This document shows positions 24,346 to 34,358 of a stretch of DNA of 64,000 bases, in pieces. The notes under the pieces were generated by a model that saw only the letters and a list, made by a program, of their open reading frames with translations, searched no databases and had not been told where the DNA came from. The stretch's first letter is position 1. Each line of letters begins with the position of its first letter. Where the stretch lies: positions 248,001-312,000 of the forward strand of contig JAGFMI010000016.1 of NCBI GenBank assembly GCA_021030905.1. Reading direction: 5' to 3'. The DNA is from Pyrenula massariospora. Lineage: Eukaryota > Ascomycota > Eurotiomycetes > Pyrenulales > Pyrenulaceae. The position numbers and the translations under genes are program-made.

Positions 24346-25664
24346 ACCCGAGGGTGTGAGGTGGGCGGAGGAAGAAAGAAGTTGCGTGCTCGTCACCGCC
24401 GAGGTTGCAACGCCCAGTTTAGGCGAGCTCGGGTAAGATCTTGGACTGAGTGGAGTAACCGCAGCGTTGCAACAAGTACGGAGTCTGATTGGTAAGATAT
24501 ATCGGCAGAATATGACCGGTCTGATTCCTGCTACTCGTGTGTTACGCAACACTTTTAGGTTGGCCAGCGGGTCGCTCACTCAAAGGGTACGCCGCCTTTT
24601 CCTTCCAGATGGCTAGAACTTTACTAGCCGGAAGCATATAAGGGCAGAGGATATCTTAGACGGCGATGAAAGTGAGGAGATCAATCTGGTTGTGTAAAGC
24701 TTCTCCACCAAGAGGGCTGTGAGTGACGTCGAGGACGCCAAGGACATCACGCGCTTGTCTGCCAAGCATGGAAGGATAGCCGAAAGCCGGGTTGGCGTGG
24801 TTGACAGCCACGGCAGCTCACACTCACCCTCCTCCTCTCTCCTCCTCGCCTCCTCCTCGCCTCAGAGCCTCCACCATTCACCACCTGCTCCATGCCCCGT
24901 GGAGTCGACCAGCGTGCAGATTCAGTTACATTCGGCGATTTGTGAAACGTGAGTAGCATAAGTCTTCCCACCCTGTACCTCACATGATATGAAGTTCGAG
25001 CCGAATCCGCACCGAAAGTGGAGATCCCGGTCTTGCGCGACTCCGAACAAAGGGCGGCACTGGCGGCAATAGCCCGAAGCTCGCAGCAGAATAATATGGC
25101 ATCTGACCATTCTCTTTCCTCTAATTTTTCCTTGGTTAAGTCGTTGACTACACCGCAAGTGATGTCTTCGTGGCACATCGGTCCTCACCAATGAAGACAT
25201 ATACCAACCTTTTCGCCTTACGTTTCAAATGGTCATCAGATGAAAGGTCCAGGAAAGGCCTTGTTTCTAAGCCATGCGACCCGACTGAGAAGCTTTCTTC
25301 TCGAATTCTTAGAAGATTACTCGAGGTTACCCGGCGCCATGGTTCTGATACAAGTAGTGTAGTCTCGGTCTTCAAAAGAAGGCAAAGTGTGGGCAAGTAC
25401 GCGACCTTCATTGCGTTTCATACCGTTGACCGTCATCTTATTCAATTGAAATATTCAATTTCTTTTAAGTGTCCGTTTCGCTCCGACCCTCTGCCACGTT
25501 GTGTGTGATGTTTTTGGCTGGAATGTGGGATGTAAATTGATAAACACCTGCCGCGCGTGTGTGGAATTTTCATCAATTGGGGTAGGCCCGATCTCTGCTT
25601 CGTAACTTGAGCAGCATGACATTGAGCTTCGCTGTTGCCCTGTTCTCGGCTTGAATCGCAAGCG
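24346..25664. other. Divergent intergenic region before the amylase gene
   Basis: This 1.3-kb stretch separates the minus-strand small protein from the plus-strand amylase. Open frames here are short and overlapping. It presumably carries both promoters. No carbon-catabolite or starch-activator site was confirmed. Confidence 0.4.
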
Positions 25665-27455
25665 ATGCTTGCGCAATTCGTTGTCTTTGTTAACTGGGTC
25701 GGACTGGTTTTGTACCCTGCGCTGGCTCGTTCGGCTTCTCCTGATCAATGGCGGGAGCGGACTATTTATCAGGTTCTGACAGATCGATTTGCACTTGCGG
25801 AAGGCGCAACAGAGACCTGCAATGATTTGAGCGTTTATTGTGGCGGATCATATCAAGGACTCATCAGCAAGTTGGACTACATACAGGGAATGGGCTTTGA
25901 TGCCATTTGGATATCACCAATGTAAGCACGCGCATACTAAGCGCAAATGAAGAACTAACTGTTCTGTAGAGTCAAGAACAGGGACACTAACCAGGCTTAT
26001 CATGGCTACTGGCCAGAGGACCCCAGGACTACCAACGATCACTTCGGAAGTGAACAAGACCTGATCGACCTTTCAAATGAATTGCACAATCGGGGCATGT
26101 ACCTAATGGTCGACTTCATCATCAACCACTTCTCTCTTGCTACGGACCCAGCTCACAGCGATTACAACATTTTCCCCCAGCCCTGGAACACACCACAAGC
26201 CTTCCATCCGCCCTGCGACATTGACTATTCCAACCAAACATCCACAGAATGGTGCTGGTTCTCCACGTCCAACCTTGGCTCCCTCCCAGACATCTACACA
26301 GAGAAGCCCGACATCTTCAACCCCCTCGTCCAATCCGTCGTCGACCTTGTCTCCACATATTCTATTGACGGTATCCGTCTCGACACGGCCAAATACGTCC
26401 CCAAAAGCTATCTCCAGCAATTTCAATCCGCGGTCGGTGTCTTTGTCATGGGCGAAGCCGCTGACGGGGACTACGAGTACGTTGCAGACTATCAGAACTA
26501 CCTCGATAGCACGCTTAACTACGCGCTCTGGTACAATATCCTCAACTCCTTTCCTCAGAGCCAGACCTTCGACATCCTAGGCTATGGCATGTATGAGATA
26601 GCTCAAATCTCCCGCGACATCACGGTCCTTGGCACATTTCTAGATAACCACGACCAACCCCGCCTCGCGAGTTGGACGGGCGAAGACATCGTCAAGGATA
26701 TGAATGCAGCCACATTTCTCTTCTTCAGCAGCGGGATCCCCATCGTGTACTACGGCTTCGAGCAGCGCTTCAGCGGCGCGACAGACCCCAACAACCGCGA
26801 ACGCATGTGGCCTAGCAACTACGACACTTCCGCCACACTCTACCAATACATTACCAAAATCCAAAGAATCCGCGCCGCTGCAGCCCAAATTACCGGCCCG
26901 AGCTTCTACACCCAGTCCGTCAAAGCATCCTCCACAAGCCCAACAAACATGGTCTTTGAACGCGGCAACCTCCTCCTCATCGTCAACAATCTCGGCTCCA
27001 ACACCGCGTCCGCATCGAGCGTGACCGTCGACTCCTCGCAATTCTCCCAAGGCAATCTCATCGTCGACCTGCTCTCCTGCCAGACCGCGACCGTCACCGG
27101 CTGCTCGGGCGGCTTCAACAGCGCCCCCTCAACTGGAAACGCGGCAAGAGTATGTCTCCCTTTCCCTCCCTTGCCTTACAATACGTTATATGATCCCGCT
27201 GTGACTGACTCATGAATTCGCGGATAGATATGGACCCTCGCCTCCTCCGCCGCCCAATTCGAACTCTGCCCCAACGCCGCCACCGCATCAGCGCTCGCCG
27301 CGCCGGCAACAAACACAACAACGAACACCACCGCGTCCGCGTGCTCGCAGCAGTATCTGTGCCAGAAGTGCGACGAGGGCTCGACGGTGCAGTGCACGCG
27401 GTTGCCGGCGTGCGGCGATCAGCTTGTGACGACGCAGAAGCGGTGGGTGGGCTAG
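25665..27455 (+). CDS. Secreted alpha-amylase (GH13)
   Basis: This enzyme hydrolyses internal alpha-1,4 bonds in starch and is predicted to be extracellular. Three exons (25665..25921, 25970..27149, 27228..27455) give 554 aa. A signal peptide is evident ([20 protein letters not shown] followed by ARS). The (beta/alpha)8 domain shows region I DFIINH, region [12 protein letters not shown] (nucleophile Asp), region III GEA (acid/base Glu) and region [11 protein letters not shown]. The usual C-terminal beta domain follows. The starch-binding CBM20 module is absent. The last exon instead encodes a short tail with cysteines ([13 protein letters not shown]...CTRLPACGD) after an Ala/Thr-rich linker. 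The 48-nt and 78-nt introns keep the frame. Without the second intron spliced, translation would stop after about 20 residues. Confidence 0.93.
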
Positions 27456-27992
27456 AGTGTTTTCGGAGGTTTGGAGACTGGGGTGCATATTTCAATCGGG
27501 GATGGCAGGGCATATCTTCCCGGGGGGTGGGTTGATGGATTAGACGGGACAGGATGAGATGTACATACATAGGACGACTTGGCTAGTGCTTTTCGTTGGA
27601 TAGGCGGCTTTTTGCGTTTTGTTTTTTGGAATGTGTATAGCTTTCGTTTCAAGAAGTGGTTTTATAGGGATGTGTTTTTGGCATCGACGTCGATAGATGA
27701 TTCTAGGAGGAGGGGGGGAAGTGGGCATATCAAAATGAAATTCCCTTGTCAGCCACTCAGCTTGACTAAGTGTAACGAGATTTTTACGTGGCTTTCGTCC
27801 ACTTCGAAAGTTTTAGGAGAATTAGGATGGAATTCTCACTGGGGAGGTGCATGAACACAGCATAAACACCGCCGAGGACTTTCAAAAAGTCATTGCAAGA
27901 TTTGTATCTGAGGAACCTCCACTATCCGCTCCCCAGGCGAAAGCCCTTCCTCCAGATCCAGAAACCCACCCCCACCGCCTCACTCCCGCTCC
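27456..27992. other. Tail-to-tail intergenic region between amylase and RPL3
   Basis: Two genes converge here, so this holds two 3' UTRs. I see no gene or clear structured terminator. Confidence 0.4.
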
Positions 27993-29450
27993 TCAAGCCG
28001 TCGTAACAAGATCCTTCTTCAGCGTCCCCAAAAACTGCTTCTTCTCCGCGGGCGTCTGGTACGCGCCGTGCCCGAACTTGCTGCTCGTGTCGATCCACTT
28101 GAGATCCACCTTCTCGAGCGCCTTGCGCGAGTAGTGAGGGAACATGGTCTTCCGCAGGGTCATGACGCGCTTCTTGACCCCCGGGACGGAGCCCTTGAGC
28201 ATGACGAAGTCGTTCTTCACTTGGCCGTAGCGGACGAAGCCGCCCATTCTGGATGGAGGGTTGGGGTTAGTGAGGGGGTGTGATGTGGGAAGGGGGTTGG
28301 GTGGGGGGAAGGGGGAACGTACGGAGTGATTTGCTTCTTTGAGACGTCGAATTCGGTGCTCGCGTTGCCTTCGTCTTTGCCCTTTCCGATCCGGTATACT
28401 TTGTGGTTTACTGATGTGCGGTGGTGGTAGCCATCCTGACCGGCACGCGCCACCGTCCATTGGACGTGGGACGGATGCCAGGCGCCGATACAGGCCACCT
28501 TTCTCAATCCCTTGTGCGTCTTCCGTGGGAGCTTCTTCGTGCCCCATCTGCTCGTTACGCCTTGGAACCCATGTCCTTTTGTGACAGCAATGCAGTCAAT
28601 CATCTCATCTTGTTCAAAGATCTTGTCAATCTCGACCGGCTTCTCGAACAATCCATGCCCAAACTCAACCTTGTCGGCAACACTCCCGCCGTTGACCTGG
28701 ATTTCCATCAAGTGTGCTTTCTTCTGCTTGAGAGGTGTAGAGCGGATCTGTGTGTGCGCAAGAACACGCACAACGGTGCAGTACTTCTTAATGCGCTCGA
28801 GCTCGCGGGTGATTGATGAGCCCTTGTTCTCGGAGTGTTTCTTAGCGTACTTAGTGAAGGCCTTCTTCTTCGACTTGTACCAGTTCTTGTAGAAGCGGCG
28901 CTTGAGTTCATCGGACAAGTGCTCGGCCCAGACGGTGGTTAAAGAACGGAGGCCGCGGGGAGTTTCGATGTAGCCGACAAGGCCAACGACCATCATCTGC
29001 ATTTCCATAAGATTTGATCAATTCGCAGGATTTCCAATGACGTACAGGGGGGGTCTCAATGATAGTGACAGCCTCAACAATCTCTTTCTTGTGCATCTTG
29101 GCACCTGGTCGGTCGAGGTCTCGGACGATTGTCGTCATACCAGCCTTGTAGCCCATGGCTGCAGTGAGGTGGACAGGTTTCTTAGGATCATCTTTTGGGA
29201 AGCTACAGAAAAATTTAGCAGAGCCCAGACAACTTGGAAATCTAATTTAGCAACCTCTTGACCTTTCCACGATGTCTGGACGCTCGTTTCCGCGGCAGGA
29301 AAGCCAATGATCCTATGGAAGCCATGAGCTTGTGAATTCTTGTGCGATTTTAGGTGAACTCACCATGTCGAGGCGCTTCAAACTTTCGGTGAGACCTGTA
29401 AGAGCGTTAGCAAGTATAACTGTGAGAAATTGATTGAAGGATCTTTACAT
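27993..29450 (-). CDS. RPL3: 60S ribosomal protein L3
   Basis: This is a core large-subunit ribosomal protein near the peptidyl transferase centre. Six exons (29450..29449, 29395..29364, 29312..29255, 29202..29046, 28996..28323, 28248..27993) give 392 aa, the normal fungal length. The N-terminus reads [20 protein letters not shown]. The conserved W-finger region with [20 protein letters not shown] and the [20 protein letters not shown] segment follow. The start codon is split: exon 1 ends in AT and exon 2 begins with G (donor GTAAAG, acceptor TTACAG). The two other introns near the 5' end have normal GTGAGT and GTTGCT donors. A TTAGGG motif lies about 111 bp upstream of the start in the gene's orientation. 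Single codon exons were defined by the invariant protein sequence. Confidence 0.96.
29396..29448 (-). other. 53-nt intron inside the RPL3 start codon
   Basis: The donor GTAAAG follows AT and the acceptor TTACAG precedes G, so splicing creates the AUG. In unspliced RNA the same position reads AUG-UAA, a start directly followed by a stop. Confidence 0.85.
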
Positions 29451-29742
29451 CTTGCCGAAAGTAGCGATCAAGGCTTCGCTATTACTGAGGGTTGGAATTG
29501 ATTGACTTGCTTAGATGTGCGGCACGATTTCAAAAATTGGTGGAGTTTGTGGATTGTGGGCCCTAAGCGAATTGAAAGTCTTGGCGCCATCTGCACACGC
29601 ACCTCCTCTTGATCTTCCTCCTCCCCATGAGAAGCACGCCGTCTTAAGTTGAGAATCTAATAATATGTGGATACTCTTCAATGATGTTCTCGTAATTAGT
29701 CTCGTAAGAAGGGTATCTGAGTAGCCTAGACTTCACGGAGTC
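29451..29742 (-). promoter_or_regulatory. RPL3 promoter and leader with a TTAGGG box
   Basis: Only about 290 bp separate the RRP12 stop from the RPL3 start. TTAGGG occurs at 29566-29561 on the RPL3 strand. Tbf1-type proteins bind such sequences at ribosomal protein promoters in several ascomycetes; use here is inference. Confidence 0.35.
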
Positions 29743-32700
29743 TCAAAATCGACTTGCCCTCCCACCACCCTTCCCAACCTTTCCTCTCCCTTTTATCGCA
29801 CCGTGGCCATTACTACTGTGGCGCTGCTTTTCCACCCCTAAACCTCTTCTTTGAGGCAACTTGCTCTTTGGCCTATTTGTTCTTATGCCAGGCTTTCCAA
29901 AGCTTGTCTTCCCACCTTTAATAATCTTCTTCGCGACATCTCTGATGTCATTCTCATCAAGATCCATTTCCTCCTTCTCAGCTCCCTTCTGACGGGCACT
30001 ACTGACCTTCAACCTGCCTTTCTGGCCCCTCTTCAAGGCATCAGGTCCACTAACAGCATCAACGTAGGCATTAACGCCGCCTCCGTTCGCGTCTTCACGG
30101 TTGCCGCCGTCTGTAGAATCCCCGATCTTTCCATTTCGTGGACCTCCGAAAACGAGCTTGCCATCTTCGTTGACGGCTGCCCTGGACTTACGATCTGGCT
30201 TGGCGTCCTTACCGAATCGAACACTCTTCTTCGATGAAATGTTGGCAATAGCGTTTGGAGCTAAAAGATCCAAAGGCTCTGCGTCGTCTTCGAGGTCTTC
30301 CCGTATGAATTGATCCCTCTCACGTCTGCCACTCGCACCAGTGGTTGATCGTCGAGCTGGTTTTGAAAATGTGACTCCTTCCATGTCTTCCTCCTCACCA
30401 CTTCCTAGCTCAGAAAGATCCTCATCGTCCGAGCCATAGACAGCCTTGTCGTATTCGTTGTCGAATTCCATTTGTTCTTCATCCCCACTTCCTTCTCCCT
30501 CAACATCCCCCTTCTTCCCCTTCTTCTTCCTCCGATCCCCCTCTTTCCTAATCGATCTCACCATCTTCCTACCATCCTCGCCCATCGTCTCACTTAACGA
30601 GACCCAATGCTCAACCTCCGGAATACCAAACTTCCGAACGGCCCTCTCCAGAATTCCCTTGACCTTTGCCCTCAGTCTCCCCTTATGCTCTTTGCACCAC
30701 GGTACAGTCTTCGCCATCAGGCTCGCCATCTTCGGCTTTAGCACGTCTACGGGTAAAACCACGATTGCAACCTTGACGAAGCCCAACACGCTCCTCACAA
30801 TCTCTCTGCTATTACTTTCAAGAAACATACTCACGGTATCGACCAGATCGCTTAGCACAGCAGCATCAAGCCGCTCATGAAATTCAAAAAGCAATCGGCC
30901 CAGCGCTGTGATAGACGCCGCGACAACATGTGGTGCCGAGCCAGCCAGCCCAGCCGAGACCATCACGAAAACCTCCTCAAGGGATGCATGGGCGTTAGAC
31001 GCGTCTGCCGGCATATGTGGGACTTTGCTATTGCGTATTACGGTTCCTTCGGGAGCCGCAGTGATAACTTTCACGGCATTGAGAAGGATCTCGAAGGCTG
31101 CTTGCCTTGCTTTGTCGGATGTCGATTTGCAGGCAAGCACGACTTCGGACAAGATTGTGGGGAGGAAGTGGAGGTCTGTTACTGGAAGTGTGGTGATTAG
31201 GGCATTGAGGGCTAGGAGGCGAGGGTACCGTGCAGCGGGAGGCGTGTCATTCGTAGATTCGAAGACGAGTGTCTGTAAGTCGGAATGGCGTGCTTTGAGG
31301 GCGGTGATACCGGGTGCTGTGCTAGCGAGCCTGGGTATTAGACGGTAAGCTTTTTTCACGAGGTGTGGATCTTGCTGGCGGCCCTCGTATTTCTTGATGA
31401 TTTGAGAAGAGAGTACAAATAAGGATTGCAAGGAACTTGTCGGGAGATGTACAGATATCGTGATAAGAATGTCGAGCAGAGTATGAGATTCAGGGGGTAG
31501 CGCATCTTTGCCTTTCTTCTGCGATGCTGGAGTCGGCTGCGTTGCAGCAGTGGTTAAAAGCCCTTCAAGCATCGTCCTGACACGGTCATACGTGTCTACA
31601 AGGTCTTTTTCTGGAATAATGCCCAGATACGCATTCATGCACTGCAAGATATAACCTCTGTGTTGCGGTAAAGTCTGGCCATATACATTGAAGAGAACTG
31701 CCAAGAGATTGCTTGCAAAGCCCTTCATGTAGTCCAGACTTTCTTGAGCTTCTTTGCGTGATATTCGCACTTGGTATTCATCAGCTTCGCGGCGCAGAAA
31801 CGCCCCATAACTTTCCACAATGTTCTGTAAAGCCCGACAAATGTCACGGCGCAGCTCCGTTTGACTGTAGAGGAGGTTCGAAAGCATTTCCGCAAATTGT
31901 TGGTCCATGGCCGGGAGAAGCTCTAATGGCAGGACGCAGTACCCAGGGAGTATGGACCAAATCTGCTGCACCACGGTCTCGTATATCTTAATCTCCGTCG
32001 TCTTCTCTGCTGTGCCATGATCCATCACGCGCTGGTACATGATCTGGCTAAGAGGTACAAACTCGGACTTAAAATGCTTGAGGCTCGCAATTGATACATT
32101 GTCTCGTAGGAGAGGAAGCAGCCACGCTCGCCCAGGCTTACCAGCTTTAGGCTCGGCGAGATTCAATGGCAAAACATCAAGGATAGCCTCAGGTCCAGCA
32201 TTAGCAATAGCATGACCGAGCACGGCTTCTATTTCCTTCTTCCCTTGAAATGCGTCATTTCCCCTCAGCTCACCGATCGTTTCCACCACACCCCGAAGGA
32301 AAGGGTTTGATCTGTTGCTGAAGGCGTCAAAAAAAGCTGATAGCACACTGAATACTTCCAGCCAAGCACCTTGATACTTGATGCTCAGGAGTTCCTGAGC
32401 CCTTAAAGCGAGCTTTTCTAGCGTCTTTTCGTCGTATGGTATTGGCTCATGGATAACAGAAGTTGGAATACAGTTCGCAAGGAAAGAGATCAAGCATTCA
32501 GACGCCGAGATTCTGATGTTGTGGGAGGAAGAAGTCAGGAATGGACAGACGAGGTCAAACAGTTCGGGCAATTTCATAAACGATTCTTCAGGCTCGACCT
32601 TTGCGTAGACTTCATGACCTCTGGACAAGACGGCAATCCAAGGGGGCAACAGTTGAGAGTCGGCCTTTGAAGGTTTCAATTCTTCAATAGCTCCAAGTAA

Positions 32701-33595
32701 CCGTGGTATTTTAGAGGATGAAGCTTCATCGGTCATACCTTCAAATATAACCTCGAATACCTCGAATGCAGCCATCACAAGGTAGTCAGTGCTCGAACGG
32801 GAGATATTCAGGAGGACCTCGCAGAGTGACTCAATATTCTGGCTGGGCCAGCCATTCGAGGCCTTAGCCATTGCCTTCGTCATTTGCAAGGCATGCATCA
32901 GGTTCGGATCATGCCCCTCGTCTGGCCTATGTTTCTGTTTCTTGATTTGTTCCGCCGCCTTAGCTGTTTGTTGAAGGCTATTCAGCGCCATCCCAGCACA
33001 CATATCCGCCGCAGGGTGATCAAGAGCCGGACCCCTCGGGTGTGTCTGCAAGACATCGGTTAGAACTTCCAGTGCCTTTTTCCTAACCTTCGGCCGTGGG
33101 TCTACGGCAAATGCCATAAGAACAGTAAGGAGTTTCCTTGGACCCATCTGAGAGGCCGGTAGAGCCCATGAGGACGCATCTTGGTTTTTGAGAAGCGACT
33201 GAAGACATCCCATGGAAGAGCGCAGAATAGATGGCCCGGCCTCCGAATCTGCGACTATCGGAACAATGAATGAGAGGATATTGTTGAACTGCTGGCGGAG
33301 GAGGGCGCCTGGTACATATGCAGCAACAATGTCCAGGAGGTATAGAACGGAGGTCTTGAGCTCGCCATTTCCTGAACTGCCACCTGCATCTCTTAGTAGT
33401 GCTAGCAGTGCCGCAAGGTAAGCAGTGGGCGTAAGATCAGTCTTTTCGTCTCTAAGTGTATCCTCAACGGCGGAGAGTACAACGGCTGTCTATTGATCTG
33501 TTAGGTCTTGATACTATTTCACCATGATCCCTTACATGTTGCTGACTCTGCAAATTTGGACTCTTGATCTTCTCCAGCTTCTCCTCTAGAGACAT
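29743..33595 (-). CDS. RRP12: RRP12-like ribosome biogenesis factor (NUC173/HEAT)
   Basis: RRP12 is a HEAT-repeat karyopherin-like factor needed for pre-ribosome maturation and export of both subunits from the nucleus. Exon 1 (33595..33536) encodes MSLEEKLEKIKSPNLQSQQH. A 46-nt intron (GTAAGG to AATAG) leads to exon 2 (33489..29743), for 1268 aa. Helical repeats span most of the chain, and the NUC173 domain lies in the N-terminal half. The last ~280 residues are acidic then basic and disordered (GDEEQMEFDNEYDKAVYGSD, then Lys/Arg/Gly-rich to the end), as in RRP12. An upstream in-frame Met at 33709 is possible, but the chosen start matches the family's short helical lead. The gene is divergent from GON7 with about 225 bp between start codons. 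Confidence 0.92.
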
Positions 33596-33820
33596 CTTGA
33601 GCAGCTGCTTTGGTGCCCTAAAGAGCCTCTTGACAACGTCGTGTCGTGGGCGGATAGACGTGCAGCGCACATTCAAAAAATTTCCCCGCGTTTTTTGTCT
33701 CCGCAGCAAAAAAATATGGCGATTGCCGCCAAGAACGACTAAATTTACAAGAGCATCAAATTCTTTCCCAAACTATCCTTATAGGTATTTCAACTAAGAT
33801 AATAAGCTAGATTACGCAAA
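33596..33820. promoter_or_regulatory. Bidirectional promoter between RRP12 and GON7
   Basis: The two start codons face away from each other across 225 bp, so this must hold both core promoters. It contains an A/T-rich core near 33700-33790. No specific factor site was recognised. Confidence 0.5.
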
Positions 33821-34132
33821 ATGTCCACCGACAACCCCCCCTTCGTAGCAGCAACATACACCTCCCCCGCCCAAGAACACTGCATGACCCACCAAATCTC
33901 CGCGCCGCTCCCCAGATCCTCCTCCCCAGACCCCGCCACCGTCAAGACCAAAGTCGCCTACCTCTCCAATCTTCGCGCGTCTACGAAAGCCTTACAGGAG
34001 GATATTAACACCTTCTTGACGCAGAAGATGGAGCAGGATAAAGCCAAGGCTGCTGGGGAGGGGAATAAGGCGGAGAAGGATGCGCAGAGAGAGGAGGAGC
34101 GGTATGGCGAGGAGGGGGAGGAGGAGGGGTGA
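33821..34132 (+). CDS. GON7: EKC/KEOPS complex subunit GON7
   Basis: GON7 is a small, partly disordered subunit of the KEOPS (EKC) complex, which makes the t6A modification of tRNAs decoding ANN codons. The single exon encodes 103 aa. Features typical of fungal Gon7 are present: an N-terminal strand region (MSTDNPPFVAATYTSP), the core AYLSNLRASTKALQEDINTF with LTQKMEQDKAKA, and a Glu-rich tail (YGEEGEEEG). The ATG is in good context (aaaATGT). The assignment rests on the core helix pattern and size. It shares a divergent promoter region with RRP12. Confidence 0.8.
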   Translation: MSTDNPPFVAATYTSPAQEHCMTHQISAPLPRSSSPDPATVKTKVAYLSNLRASTKALQEDINTFLTQKMEQDKAKAAGEGNKAEKDAQREEERYGEEGEEEG

Positions 34133-34358
34133 GGGAAGGTGACTTGAAGGGTAGAGATTGAGAACCGTTATCAGGGATCTACGTATTTGAGGCTATGAGG
34201 AGGTGAGCCACAATGAGATTGATCAGAGCATGGCCAGAAAGACGAGACAGCAAATGGCGTGTTCAAGCTGTCACCAAATTAACATCGATTCCTAACCCGG
34301 GGTATCAAGTCTATACACCGCCGATACAACGCCCTTACCGCAAATGCCGCTTTGATAT

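Noticed and set aside
21432-25664. Transposon or repeat-induced mutation region
   Set aside because: The stretch is gene-poor, but I saw no terminal repeats, transposase-like frames or strong AT bias.
26082-27050. Overlapping frames on the opposite strand of the amylase, RRP12 and PPR genes
   Set aside because: They are shadows of the real genes: the sense frames carry conserved domains and the antisense ones have no motif.
33213-33709. Upstream Met at 33709 as the RRP12 start
   Set aside because: The added residues look like basic leader sequence; the Met at 33595 gives the family-typical N-terminus and lies right before the conserved part.
34020-34132. GON7 as a random Glu-rich ORF
   Set aside because: The ordered core AYLSNLRASTKALQEDINTF, size and acidic tail match GON7 better than chance sequence.
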